64,000 bases of DNA from Apoderus coryli (GCA_911728435.2 OU452211.1:11452428-11516427), one strand, 5' to 3'. Shown: positions 22,471-34,110, counted from the stretch's first letter. Notes: generated by a model from the sequence alone, not told the origin. Numbers and translations are program-made.

Positions 22471-23393
22471 CTCCTTGCGGAGTGCCACAGGGGTCTGTTT
22501 TGGGTCCTGTTCTTTTTCTTCTTTATATTAACGACATTACCACTATTGGACTAACGGGAAGCTTTACGCTGTTTGCGGATGATACGACACTCCTTTGGCA
22601 TGATAGAGATGCTAATGTTGTCAAGGAAAACATTCGACGTGATTTGGGAAAGTTAAAGGAATGGTGCGATTCGAATTATCTCTCATTTAATTTATCAAAA
22701 ACACATGTATTATTTTTTAATTTTAAATTTGATGATTTGATATTTGAAAATAACCATATTGATAGTCCTAATTGTGTTAAATTTTTGGGACTCCAAATTG
22801 ATTTAAAGCTGAAGTTTGATGAGCATGTTAAACTGTTAGGCAAAAAGGTTTCATCTGGCTGTTATGCTTTGAGAGTTGTGTCAGGGGCTCTTGGACTGAA
22901 AGTTGCACGAAATGTGTATTTTTCTTTAGTGGAGGCGTATCTTCGATATGGAATAGCGTTCTGGGGTACTTGTAGCCAAACTTTGTTTAAGAGTATATTT
23001 ACACTGCAGAAGCGGGCTGTTCGTTATATGTGTAAGACAGATTTTACTGCAAGCTGTAGAGAATTATTCAAAAAACATCGAATATTGACTCTTACATCAC
23101 TTTTCATTTTAGAAACTGTATGTCTTATTCATAAAAATGTAAGAAACATTAACAGCTCAGCTCCACCTAGTCACCCTTATCCCACGAGACTAGTTCAGCG
23201 GGTGCACTTACCTATACCGAGGTCTGCCTTGGTAATGAAATCACTCCTTTATGACAGTCACAGAATGTACAATCATTTGCCGCCAAACTTGACGGCTGTA
23301 AAAAATCCCAAGCAATTTAGGGAGGCTGTTAAGCGCGTTCTTCTTGGGAAGGCCTATTACTCGCTGGAGGACTACTTTGCTGATGCGTGGTGA
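22471..23393 (+). pseudogene. LINE-B copy B RT C-terminal half, open frame
   Basis: One uninterrupted frame of about 307 codons runs from the truncation point (PCGVPQGSVLGPVLF, motif B) through the catalytic FADDT box (about 22577-22591), the thumb region and the C-terminal domain to SLEDYFADAW and a stop. It lacks motif A and everything upstream, so it is inactive despite being open. It supplies the reference for the damage in copy A: it has FADD rather than FAND, the 17 bp after THVL, and the 11 bp encoding part of LTLTSLFI. There is no ATG at the left edge, and no promoter or start is expected. Confidence 0.85.
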
Positions 23394-23760
23394 TGTTTGT
23401 TTTGATTTTGTTGAGTTGATCCGCTTTTGGCTTGGTTTGATGATTTTAATGTATTATATTTTTTCTGTTCTGCTACTTGCATTTATATACATATTTATGT
23501 TGTGTTGTTATTTACATATTTTATTTCATGTTTGTTTGGGGGATTTGACATTTTACTCTTGCCTTCCTACTAACACTGACAACATAATGTAGTAGGTTTA
23601 CGTATGTTTTTAAAATATTTTTGTTATATTGTGTTTTAAACCATTAATTACATAAATCTGTTGTACTTGTATACGACTTTGTTATATATTAATTTAAGTA
23701 TGACTTTGTCTACAAGAACTTTTGTGATTCTTTTATGACAATAAAGTTAAAGATAATAAT
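22471..23760 (+). mobile_element. LINE-B copy B, 5'-truncated
   Basis: Near-identical to the last 1.3 kb of the copy ending at 12209, including the 3' UTR and the AATAAAGTTAAAGATAAT terminus. Homology begins abruptly at CCTTGCGGAGTGCC (about 22471), inside the RT palm, which is a typical incomplete reverse-transcription product. Few differences separate the two copies, so both insertions, or their source, are recent. Confidence 0.85.
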
Positions 23761-26669
23761 AAACTTTGTAAAATCTTTTTAAGTAGCACAGCATCAGACA
23801 GTACAAGTTTTCGATGTTTTCTTATAATTTTACTTTCCGTTAAACATAATTTAAGAGGCAATTTATGTAATGATGTAAAAAGATGACAACTGTTATTTAT
23901 TTGACAAATTTTCTTGCACAGATTTTATGCATTCTACAACCAATAATTGCTACAAAAAATACCGACGATGCCAGTTGACTTTTATAAATGATCTCGGTTT
24001 GTTACACCCTAAAACCATATTTTATAATATGCATAACTCGATATAGATGGTTTTAAATTAAATTGTAATTATTGGGGTGTGATATTTTACAAATAGAATG
24101 ATTTCCAGTGTTGGAAAATTAGCATGTTTAATATTTTATTGAAATACAACTCTTAACTCCATAAATATTTATCTAGGTATATTGATTCTGTTAACTAAGG
24201 GGCTGTAGCCCCCCAGGGGCATCATATTTGAACCAGTTAAAATGTATTATTACCTATCTCTTCTAAAAACACTACTTTGCGACATATTATACAGGGTGTT
24301 TCAGAAAGCCATGGCAAAATTGCTAGATGTGTTAAAACTGCTTTGGATTACAGTGCTGGCAGATAGACAAATGAATAAATAAATAAATTATACAATATGT
24401 GATATCTTCTGTGCAGAAAATTATAATACATATATTTCCGGAAACGTGCTTTAAAAAAATATGTACCTATACATATTTTTTTTTGAAGAAATAAGACATG
24501 TGTCGATATTTTTTAATATAAAAAAGAGCACGAGCCATATGTTACAATCTAGCAAACTTATCACTTTATTATAGAAGTGCCCAAAAAAAAAAGATTCATA
24601 TTTTATTTATATTAGATATCCTTCCGCTTTCATTTTCAGTTCTTTTTTTGCACTACTTCGCCATATAAACTATCCTCCCCTTAAAATACTTTAATATACT
24701 AAATCGAAAAAAATAAATCATATGAAACTGCAAGGAAAAAATGGTTTAAAAAATAGCACGTGTGCAGTTTTTTTTTCATATACCTACGTCATTAAGGAAG
24801 AGGTCTGTCTGGCCATTTTTTTAAACATGTCGTAAGGGTACCTTTTTTATAAGTTATCGCGGATTTGATATTGATGAAACTCTATATTGTGCATCTGCTA
24901 TATTGAGAAAGGGAAGTGGTTTTCGGGTGGTTGGTATAGAGAGTATCCTATAATAAATTTACGCATGTGGTTTGAGCTAAAATATTTTGAACAATCTCGC
25001 TTTTTTTAATATAGAAAAGAGTTCCCGTCGTTGAGTATACAAGGTGATTATTCTAAACCGTGCATTGCAAAACTATAAGGGGTCCCAATATTGTTAAATT
25101 GTACAGGGTGGCACTTTATTAGGGAGCAGTACCTTTGAACAAAAACTACTGACTTAAAAAACAACAACAATTTAATTTTGGACTACCCTGTATTCATGAA
25201 TTTACAACAAGAAAACCCGCGGTCAAAAACTAAAATCGACATATTTACCACAAAATGTTTATTTATGGAGAAAAAATAGCCTGAACTGTGTCCGTTGGGA
25301 GGTCACTTCTATTAGCAAAAATTTAATTCTAAATGTGAATTATTTCCAGCTATTCCAAGTTCATTGCACTTCTTGGATATTTAAAAATATTTTGCTGAAA
25401 CCGTGAAAAATCGGTCATCAAATTTTTTTCTATATATAAACCGAATAATATATTGGATATATAAATTACAATGTTGCCATTAACTACAACATTTTAGTTG
25501 TCTTATTTACTACAAAAAACTAACTAGATTTGCAAGTGACTCATCTTCTGACCCTCAAAAGTTACACCTAAAATAAAAATTTTAGTAATTAAAAAACATT
25601 TTATTTAAATATATAAATTTCAGTGTATAATAAACTCATAACTGGTTCAGATTTAATATAAAATAGATAAACTAGATAAATATACCTATTTCCTATGAAA
25701 ATGATCATGTTACACCTGACAACCATGTATTGTGTCGAACATTACAAAAGCATCAGCATCAGAATGTTGCAAATGTCAAGTAGGCCAGATCTGGGTCGCG
25801 ATTTGCCATTGAACTGACGTGACGTCAAAAGTCATTCACCTTAGGTGACGTCACATTCGAGAGGAGCAATATTATGGACCAGCGATATAGATGTTACTCT
25901 TTTACTATATACCAATTGTCTCAAAGAACATACTCCTATTATAGTGACGAATTGCTGTCATCATAATGGTTTATTTTTATAATTTCTATCGTTGTAAAGG
26001 GTGGGAAAATTTGAGGTTAGGAAGTAAATTGGCTAAAAACTCATTTTCTTTTTCTTTCATTATTTGCTTTATTTAAGAACATTTCAGTATATTAATTATG
26101 TATGATTGAAGCATATTTTTTGTGCAATTTGCCAACAACTTTCGACAGAAAAGAACGACAGCAACTGTCGGCTGTCCGATCGTCAATCTAAACCACCCTA
26201 TAAACTAGAGAACAGAAATTTTTATACCTGCCACCCCTAACATGTTGCGTAAAAATAATTGTGCAATAAAGAAGAAAGAGAAAGGAAATGTTCCGAAATA
26301 AAAAGCATAATCTAGTCATTTTTTGTGGTTGTAAAAAAAGGTTTTAGAGAGTGAAAACAACCCTTTGGCGAAAGGGTGGATAGACTATTATTTTTTTACT
26401 GATGGCAAAAAAATCGACCTTTTTGTCTCTTTTTTTTATATATAATTTTTATTATGGTGCCTTTGCTTTCCGATTTTTTACCTGCTAAAGGATAAAAAAT
26501 GAGTTCATCATGGGAATTAACTTTTATTCTTTAGAAAAATTAATTAAGAGTTAAATTGGATGAAAAATTCAATAAATTTAGTAGCTTTTCAGTCATAGTA
26601 TTTATACAAATAGTGTGAACTAAAATCATGACCTATAACAGTTTTTTACTCACAACACTTTGTTGTGTA
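23761..26669. other. non-coding interval with repeat motifs and two CRE-like palindromes
   Basis: No gene is recognised. ACAGGGTG-type motifs occur at 24291-24300, 25101-25110 and (reverse) 25181-25192; these look like ends of small non-autonomous repeats. GGGGCTGTAGCCCC, a short palindrome, lies near 24201-24214. The paired TGACGTCA sites are listed separately. Confidence 0.45.
25820..25853. promoter_or_regulatory. paired TGACGTCA (CRE/ATF-type) palindromes
   Basis: Two perfect 8-bp TGACGTCA sites lie at 25820-25827 and 25846-25853, 26 bp apart, within a locally CpG-containing stretch. This octamer is the CREB/ATF binding site. No gene start is visible nearby, so a regulatory role is only a possibility. 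Confidence 0.3.
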
Positions 26670-27062
26670 GGGGAGAGTGGGCCACGTTGAGACATTTTTC
26701 AGTTTTTGTCACTGAGTAATGCTCTTATATTAAAAAAAGAAAAAGTAACAATCGCTGGTTATTCATCACTCTATTGCAAACATATTTAGTAGTATTAAGT
26801 GGCAATACCTCCAGTCACAAAGCGATAATTTTTAAATTAAAAAAACATGTTTTTGTCCCATGGTAGCCCTCTATGAGACATGAAATAAATGATCTAAAAT
26901 TCATTCAAAAAAATATTGCATATTTATTATAACAACTGCAACAAAAAAAAAATATATAAACCAAAAAGAATATCCTTTTTTTTAACGTAAAAATAATGTG
27001 TATTCTGATTGTAACCTAGAATTAAACTTAATACTAGTTAGCGAATATCGATATTATCAAAC

Positions 27063-27526
27063 TTAATACCAAAACTGATAAAAGCTTGCACATGGTGGTA
27101 GAACACACCGAATATCTGAAATGCTTACAAAGGCCGTATCTGCAACCGTTGGAAATACAAACGAGTGTTTTATTTTAGAACTGTGTCGCAAAAAACTAAC
27201 ATTAAAATCATTATCTTTCTTTTCCAAAACTTTGGCCACATAAAACACAGACTTTTTATCAGGAAATTCGATCAAAACATATGCGTTAATATCAATGTCT
27301 TCGTCAATATTTAGGGCAAAATCAGTGAATGACTCACAGTCTGATGAGTCAGACTTCGCTGCCCGGTGACGAAATATTTGCTGTTCTTTTTGAATTTAAT
27401 TCATCCTTTCTTTTTGTTCCTTGCGAGCGTTTCAAAGATTCCTTCCTCTTCTTACTTTTCTGCTCGATTTCCTCCTTTTCTGGAGTGTCCGTTATAATTT
27501 TGCTTCGACCTGTATTTCTTCTTGTT
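27063..27526 (-). pseudogene. pogo-like transposase C-terminal tail
   Basis: The tail NAYVLIEFPDKKSVFYVAKV continues with VLEKKDNDFNVSFLR and ends near IRCVLPPCASFYQFWY. This type of tail (valine/isoleucine-FPDKKS-x-YVA, then a phenylalanine-leucine-arginine block) is common after the DDE domain in insect pogo-like transposases. A serine/acidic stretch (SDSSDCESFTDF) precedes it. A frameshift separates this segment from the lysine-rich segment (TPEKEEIEQKSKKRKE) at about 27350-27490. Confidence 0.6.
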
Positions 27527-27931
27527 TAAATTTTCCGTTTCTTGGCCTTTGGAAATCCAAAAAGTTCCTCGGAAGATTTGAAATCGCCGTAACTGTTACT
27601 CTTTTTTTCGGGTGTTATATTATTTCCTACCACTATCACATTTTGTGTATCGCATTCATTTTGTAAGCCACTCGGTTCTGGTTGAGGTTCACTGTCATTT
27701 GCTTCTATTGCTTCCGTATAGGCTGGTGGCCGATCGGTAACACTGTTCATTAAAAAATCGACTTCATCAAAAATATGTTTATCAAATGGCATTATGCCAC
27801 ATTTTCGAAACCCAGAACTGATCCACATTATACTTATTAAATGAAGTTGCTCTGGATAAACTACATCCTTCTGGCTGTCGCACACTTAAATCTATGTGCC
27901 TCTTTTTAAACCCGTGAAGCCAGTCTATCCC
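27526..27931 (-). pseudogene. pogo-like transposase remnant: HTH-CENPB part fused to post-DDE part
   Basis: In one frame, about 27811-27931 encodes AGIDWLHGFKKRHIDLSVRQ and then SLSRATSFNKYNV, the end of the CENP-B-type DNA-binding region. In another frame 27526-27885 encodes SGFRKCGIMPFDKHIF and DEVDFLMNSVTDRP, which in intact pogo proteins follows the DDE catalytic domain. The two join near 27825, so the entire catalytic domain was lost in one deletion. The downstream part is rich in Pro, Glu and Ser and ends in a basic KAKKRKI. Confidence 0.75.
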
Positions 27932-27938
27932 AGCAGAT

Positions 27939-28133
27939 CTACATTATTTTGCTATCTGCCGGAGAATGTTTGGTTTTTTGAACATATCTAGCAAGTGTCT
28001 GATATTTTACGTTGTTTCTCTCCGCAGCAATCCTTAAACTCATTTTATGCGTTATGACATCATCCACAGCTTTCTTCATTGAATCTTGACTAAACATGCC
28101 CTTTTGAGATCTTCTCTTTCTACCTCTCGACAT
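27939..28133 (-). pseudogene. pogo-like transposase N-terminus with Psq-type helix-turn-helix
   Basis: It starts MSRGRKRRSQKG (ATG at 28131-28133, a better start than the ATG three codons upstream). It continues SQDSMKKAVDDVITHKMSLR and IAAERNNVKYQTLARYVQKT, a typical Pipsqueak-type HTH that binds transposon ends. The frame stops after SKIM. About 60 residues that usually link the HTH to the CENP-B-like region are absent, so there is a second internal deletion near 27935. It sits close to the right end, as expected for a transposase N-terminus on the minus strand. Confidence 0.75.
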
Positions 28134-28598
28134 CCTAAACATTTAGAGAGTTTAGAAATTGTAAAAAAAGTGAAGGGCCACGTTGAGACAGAGTCTCAAA
28201 GTGGCCCACATCATGTGTCTCAAGGTAGCCCAAAAGGATACCGATCAGTTTTATGAAATTTTCTAAATAAAATCTTATAAGATATGCATTAATATGAACA
28301 AAATTCATAAGCTGAATAATTACTTGTTCCAATAAAATTATATAGATGGCACAATGTCACTTGAAAAATGTATATCGATGATTTTTCTATAAATGTATAA
28401 AAAACTTACTGTACACTATACTAAATTTTTCGCTCAAAATTTTTATAAGGCCACGTGCGTTCCCGCCGAGAACATAAGTAATCCTAACTTTTGGAATGAT
28501 GCACGCGGTGAAGAAAACTTACGGCTTTGGCGTCAAACTTAAAAATGGCGGCGTTTGTCTCATGGTGAACTAGTCTCAAGGTGGCCCACTCTCCCCTA

Positions 28599-28867
28599 CC
28601 AGGCAGAACCCAATTAGAATACAAAACAATGCAAAGATAAATTTAGATGTAAAATTCAACTAATAAGATCAATGAACATTTGAATAAAATTTTAAATCCA
28701 TCTCAATTACAAGTCATTCCGCTGGTCAACAAGAGCAAGTCTATTATGTAATCTCTAACTGAGATAATGTTTGAGAAACCTGTCAAAATTATTACCTCCA
28801 AGGAGACTTTAAGTCGATCTAAATCAAAGACCAACAAGCAAGGGTTAAAAGTAGGACTGCGCCATGT
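28599..28867. other. short non-coding spacer
   Basis: This spacer lies between the pogo-like element and the RNase H LINE fragment. Nothing recognisable is present. Confidence 0.5.
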
Positions 28868-29929
28868 AATGTCTAACTAAAACCGTCGGACGCTTTGCCA
28901 CGCAAACATGATTTTGAAATCCCATTTGAAGTGGTCATTGCAGACCGTCAAAACTGGCTAAATGTGGAACCACGATTCCCAGAAAACACATCCGTCTGGT
29001 ATACGGACGGTTCAAAAGGAATAGAAGGGAACACAGGCATGGGAGTATACGGGCCAAATTGCAGGCTCTCTGAATCTCTCGGGAAAAGTCCCACTATATT
29101 CCAAGCAGAGATCAACGCTATTAATCGTTGTGCTCAAGAATGCCTGCAGAGAGGCATCCCGGAACGGCAGATCAATATTATGTCAGACAATCAAGCTGCG
29201 TTAAAAGCACTGAGGTCTTACACCTTCACGTCAAAGCTAGCATGGGAATGCAAACAGACCCTAAAGCAACTGGCAGCTCAGGGGAAAAAGATTACTCTGA
29301 CATGGGTGCAAGGACATGAAGGCATGGAGGGGAACGAAGCGGCGGACCAACTTGCAAAAGAGGGCGCAAACGCTCCGTTCTGCGGCCCGGAACACATCTT
29401 TGGCCTTCCAAAAAGCCATATGAAGGAAGAACTTCGGAGATGGGAAAAGGAACAACTTAACTCCTACTGGAGAAACACTCCAGGCCTAAGACAATCAAAA
29501 AGGTTTATCAAACCTTCAGAGGCCAACGCAGAAAAGCTTATCCAACTGGAGAGAAGCGTCCTAAGGCGAATTACATGCCTTTTTACGGGACACCACCCAG
29601 TGCAGTACCATCTCAAAAAGATGGGCCTAACCGAGGACGACACTTGTCGGTTTTGCGAAGACGCAACAGAGACAACAGAACATGTGCTCTGCGAATGCAT
29701 GGCACTTTTCTGCAAAAGGCTAAAACACCTTGGAGGGGTGACCCTAACACCCGACGAGGCAAGGAATTTAACCCCCAGAGAAATCATCAACTTTATGAAA
29801 AGTGTAGGACAGCTGGGCAATTCATAGATTAGAGTCATTCACAAAAGATCTTCTGCAGGTCGAAGTGAGGGGAGACCAAACCGCCTAAATGACTCCGAAA
29901 AACAATCTGCAGTCTACAATGTCTAACTA
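28868..29929 (+). mobile_element. 5'-truncated RNase H LINE insertion with 12-bp target-site duplication
   Basis: AATGTCTAACTA occurs at 28868-28879 and again at 29918-29929, exactly bracketing 1038 bp of retrotransposon sequence. The insert has no poly-A; it ends AATCTGCAGTCTAC. It contains the RNase H and C-terminal zinc-finger part of an I/R1/LOA-group LINE. A precise duplication with an uninterrupted frame indicates a recent insertion. It is clearly more GC rich than its surroundings. Confidence 0.85.
28880..29827 (+). pseudogene. LINE RNase H domain plus CCHC C-terminus, open frame
   Basis: The frame is open from the truncation point (KPSDALPRKHDFEI) to the natural stop, about 315 codons. 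The four RNase H carboxylates are all present: VWYTDGSKG (D), IFQAEINAI (E), NIMSDNQAAL (D) and GNEAADQLAKEG (D), with TWVQGHEGMEGNE supplying the conserved His. A C-terminal C-x2-C...H-x3-C finger follows (DTCRFCEDAT and TTEHVLCEC). The first ATG is internal; no start codon or promoter belongs to it. The host could in principle use this as an RNase H gene, but truncation by retrotransposition explains it better. Confidence 0.85.
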
Positions 29930-31537
29930 CAAACATATTTTAAATATTGGAAATATTTTGAATCCTTGTAAACTAAAGGCCAAGCATCGTCAGGAACATC
30001 ATGGAATTTTGGAGCAGATATTGGATCAAATTATGGTAAAAGCAAAATGCGATAACTCTTGAATCGATAGTCAGATTGCTGTCAAATTTGTTAGGTTAGT
30101 ACTAAATAAAAGTCATATGGAAAAAAGTCTAGTAACGCCATCTATGCGTCGATCACTCCTCGATAAATGAATTATTTCAGATAATTTATTTTATTGTAAT
30201 TAAACGTTAACAGCAGCTGATTTAGCAGATTTTTTAAGAACTTTAATGTAATAGTCTGCTAGGTGCGTTCCCAAATCTTGGAATATTATCAAAAAGTCAA
30301 AAATACAAATCATCAACATCAGTAAAGAATTATTGGAATTGTTTGTATAAAAATGCTGTTTTTTTTTTGCCGCAATAATTTACCATATTTAATGAGTCCT
30401 ATAACTTCAAAAGAGACAAATGTCAATCTGAAAACTAACAAGGAATCTTTTTCGGGTGAAGATAAACATAAATTTATTGTTTTCTGTGTAGGGTTTAGGC
30501 ACCTGTATATGAAAAAAAAAGTAAATTAATGAATAGAAAGGGAAAGAAATGTGCAGCTTTCGCGAAGGGTAGTTACACCAAAGCACTATTTCACACACGA
30601 CTAGGAGTACGGTTGGAATGCACTAAAATTTCAACCCAAATTTGGGTGTTCCTTTGAAAGCTATCTCTTATTAGGAAAGTATTAAAAAAAATGGACAAAA
30701 ATAAAAAATGGTTTTCTGCTTACGATATAAAAAAAAACGGTAGGGATCTCATAAAATCTCTCAAAAGAAACTATACTAATTGTTGAAATATTGCAGAAGA
30801 AAACAAAGTTTTTGTATTTTACAGCATTTTTTAACGTTGCGTAAGACGTGTACCCTCCTAAAACATGTATTTATTTTTTGACAAACAAATAAAAAGGTTC
30901 AAAATTATGACTAAAGTAAAATATCATTATGTAGTATTTTACAATACTAAGAGAAATAAATAAATAAATAAAAAAGAGCCTTTGTCGGAATTATTTTATA
31001 ACTTTAAAAGGAAAAATGTGTCTAAATTATTTTAAAACCTCACTTATCAGTGTAACTTCTAGACTTTTGCAAATTTAGACCCCATACCTAGAAGTCGTAA
31101 AGAATTATATATTTTTGCATGGTCCTAAATTGCAATTTTTTATGGCTTTGTACGTACCTGTTTGTATAATATTGACTTTAAATTTACATTTTTTTGCATG
31201 AAATTTTGACCTTTTTTAAAGGTTTTTACAATACATATAATAAAGTAAAATATTTTCACAAGGTTAAAATAACTGTAACACAATATTGAATAATAGAAGT
31301 ACGTTTAAAGATAATACATACCTTACATTGTAAAAACATAAATTTTAGAAAAAATATTCTTTAGCTTTATTTTAACCATTTACAAAGTGAAGAAATATAT
31401 TATAAGTCGCCCTCCCAAAAATAGAACTACAAATATTTACTTTATAATTAAACTACTCTCATATCTTTCTTAATAACTGAAACGTGAATTTATTTATACA
31501 TGTTTCGGCTTCAGTTAAAGCCATCTTCAGCAAATCC
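29930..31537. other. non-coding interval
   Basis: No gene is recognised. It contains one copy of the dispersed repeat listed at 30041-30148. A string near 31500-31533 (ATGTTTCGGCTTCAGTTAAA then GCCATCTTCAGCA) resembles a widespread insect repeat motif and abuts the LINE-A copy. Confidence 0.45.
30041..30148 (+). repeat. dispersed repeat, copy 1
   Basis: Related in inverted orientation to 59946-60064. Shared blocks are GGTTAGTACTAAATAAAA, TAGTCAGATT-x-CTGTCAAATTT and CTAGTAACGCCATCTATG. This copy lacks about 14 bp between CAAATTT and GGTTAG that the other copy has. No ORF is present; it may be a SINE- or MITE-type fragment. Confidence 0.7.
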
Positions 31538-33074
31538 TGATGATTGCTGAGACGGAGGTCTATGGAGCTTTGAGAAGGTTAAAAGCTAAATTTACATCGG
31601 GTCCTGATGGTATACCATCTTTTGATTGTGCCACTGTGTTTGCTAAACCATTGTGTACAATATTCAATGTTTTTTTGCGATCGTGTAGTTTCCCCTCTGA
31701 TTGGAAATCTTCTAGAGTAACGCCGGTTCGTAAGAAGGGAGATAAACAGGATATTTCAAATTATAGACCAATTTCCATACAGTCGTGTTTTTCTAAAGTT
31801 TTTGAATTTGTGCTCCATGATATTATTATGAGCCATGTTAGGCGTCAGATTTCATCGGTCCAACATGGCTTTTTTCCCGGTCGTTCTACGTCAACTAATT
31901 TATTGGTTTTAACTGAGCGACTTGATAACGGGGGTCAGGTAGATGTAATCTGCACTGATTTTTCTAAAGCCTTTGATAGACTTGATCATGGTATTCTACT
32001 GCGTAAACTGTGTCTTTATGGACTATCTTATAATTTACTCCTGCTTTTGAAGTCGTATCTGAAGGATAGATTTCAGTATGTGGAAAATCGAGGATTTCGT
32101 TCCGCAAATTTTAAAGTGTCATCTGGTGTTCCCCAGGGCTCTGTCCTTGGACCATTGTTGTTCCTGTGTTTTATCGATGATATTTCTAGTGGCTTGACAA
32201 ATAGTTCGTTATTATATGTTGACGACTTCAAATTATATTCTGTCATTAATAGTACTGAAGATTGTTTTCATCTTCAGGACGATTTAAATGTTGTATATGA
32301 GTGGTGTGTCCGTAATAATCTTTATCTGAATATTGATAAGTGTTTTAGTGTTTCCTATACACGGAAAATAAACCCTGTCAAATTTTCATATTGTATAAAT
32401 AATAGTCCATTAACAACTTGTGATGAGTTTAAAGATTTAGGTGTTTGGTTTGATGGTAAACTGAGCTTTACTAATCATTACAATAATATAGTTTCAGCAT
32501 CCTATAGATCTCTGGGTTTTATTGTGCGCAATTCGAAAGAGTTTGTGACAACGCATTTGTCGGATCTAAACTGGAATATGCCTCTGTAGTATGGAATCCT
32601 ATGTATGCCATACATATAAATGATATTGAACGCATCCAGCGTCGTTTTGCCAAGTTGCTGTGGTTTCGGGTTGATGGGGTTTATCCATCCATTGGGTTTC
32701 CTCATGATATTAAATACTCGGAGAGAATATTGCGCTCTAGTATTGCTCTTTAAAATTATTAATGGACTTCTTGACTGTCCAGAGTTTTTAAGCCAGATTC
32801 CTTTTTGTGTCCCAAATCTACGTACACGTAATAACGGAATTGTATTTTACTTTCCGGCCCCGCGTACTAATTTGTTGTTGCGTTCCCCTTTATATTTTAT
32901 GTGCCATATTTGTAACTCTGTGTCCGAGCAAATTGATATTTTTAATTCAACTTTGTCTTGTATAAAAAATATATTTATTAGAATATAAATTTAGTGTTAG
33001 ATATTAAGAATTTACTGTAATTTTTCCTGTCCTTTAATTGTCTGGGCAGTGTATCTTAAATAAATAAATAAATT
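31538..33074 (+). mobile_element. LINE-A copy 2, longest copy in the window
   Basis: A plus-strand copy of the LINE-A family. It starts just upstream of the RT fingers and ends in the (TAAA)n tail near 33074. It retains about 58 bp (near 32695-32758) that copies 1 and 3 both lack, so it represents an older or sister subfamily. It has private lesions: a 12-bp in-frame loss at about 31910 (microhomology TTTTAAC) and a 25-bp loss at 32550/32551. Confidence 0.85.
31540..32990 (+). pseudogene. LINE-A copy 2 reverse transcriptase, broken, YVDD box
   Basis: Frame one (31540-32589) carries GPDGIPS, NYRPISIQSCFSKVFE, QHGFFPGRST, motif A (TDFSKAFDRLDHG), motif B (SGVPQGSVLGPLLF) and a YVDD catalytic box (32215-32226) where the other copies have YADD. 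A 25-bp deletion at 32550 then shifts the frame to a stop at 32587-32589. The C-terminal domain continues in other frames to 32988 (FKIINGLLDCPEFLSQIPFC and later SCIKNIFIRI). It lacks the endonuclease. It was never a host gene and is non-functional. Confidence 0.85.
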
Positions 33075-34110
33075 CTGACTCCTCCAAGTACCTATATCAA
33101 AAGCAAACTTTTGAATTAGGAAATTAGAGTAGATTTTGAAAGACAGAGGGCTCTAATATTTAAAAACATTCAGACACAAAACACAATTAGTTATTTGAAA
33201 ATTTCGATATACTTTTTATTAAAATTTCAGCACACATTGCTATCTAATAAAGATATTACAATAGTCCCAATTCTGTCGGTTCTGCTAAGGACTGCATTCT
33301 ATTAACAAATGTAATAATATTACTTGTTGCTTCAAAGTTAGTGTATACCTTAGATATTCCTATTGTTCTATTAAAAAAAGGTGGTACCCACCTAATCAAA
33401 CGTAGTATCAACATTCATTGTTAGAATAATTCGAAACGCATCTGTTCTTCACATGCGAGATCAATAATTATTAGTATCGAAATGTGGTGAATGTATTCGA
33501 GGTTTTTTACTTGTTTTGTTCTTCAATTTCCTGTTTCACACTGACCATCGGCCACCTTGGGTCCAATCTCCGAAAATAATCCACGTATATAAATCTCTAT
33601 AATAGTATATACCTATAGGTATTATTGCCACATAATGAATATCTTATGTTGAAACACACCACACGTACCTACTGCATGTGTATTTAGAATGAAAATATGT
33701 TTGTTTTTTTTCGAGAGTAATCTACATGAATCTTTTGTAATTTTACATTGAAATGAAGGTATTAAATTAGTATATTTTCTCCCCTCCTGCAGCAATGTAA
33801 TTTTACAATACATTATCAGAAAATTTATCCAAAGCTATATACTTTTAATGTCTGTTTCAAGTTCATTTACAAGAATGTTGTCAGCTGAAGGAGGATTATG
33901 CTCTTGACTGGAACACATTAAAAACAGTGTTTAAAGGAAAAAGTAAGTAATATCTCTACGCTTCCACATTTTTACCAGAACAATTGGAATCAACCCAAAA
34001 TCTGTGCTGGATTTTATAAATAATGAATCAGATCACTAGTATAAAGCATAAACAGTAAGGCTCATGCGAGATCCCAATTCTTATGCTCCTTCTCAAAAAT
34101 TAACTTTTCA
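33075..34110. other. non-coding interval before the satellite
   Basis: Nothing recognisable was seen. The ORF at 33622-33813 has no motif. Confidence 0.5.

Larger units (their letters stand above)
26670..28596 (-). mobile_element. pogo/Tigger-like DNA transposon, internally deleted
   Basis: The inverted ends are GGGGAGAGTGGGCCAC-x-TTGAGAC at 26670-26693 and its reverse complement ending at 28596, with one mismatch. The dinucleotide TA flanks both (26668-26669, 28597-28598), the target duplication of Tc1/mariner/pogo elements. The minus strand carries N- and C-terminal remnants of a pogo-type transposase with the catalytic core missing. Sub-terminal copies of the end motif (GTCTCAA-x-GTGGCCCA type) sit at 28175-28231 and 26851-26880 and are probable transposase-binding sites. 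It can at most be mobilised in trans. Confidence 0.85.

Noticed and set aside
28895..29827. Stand-alone host RNase H gene
   Set aside because: The insert is bracketed by a 12-bp target duplication and begins mid-protein without ATG, so it is a truncated retrotransposon.
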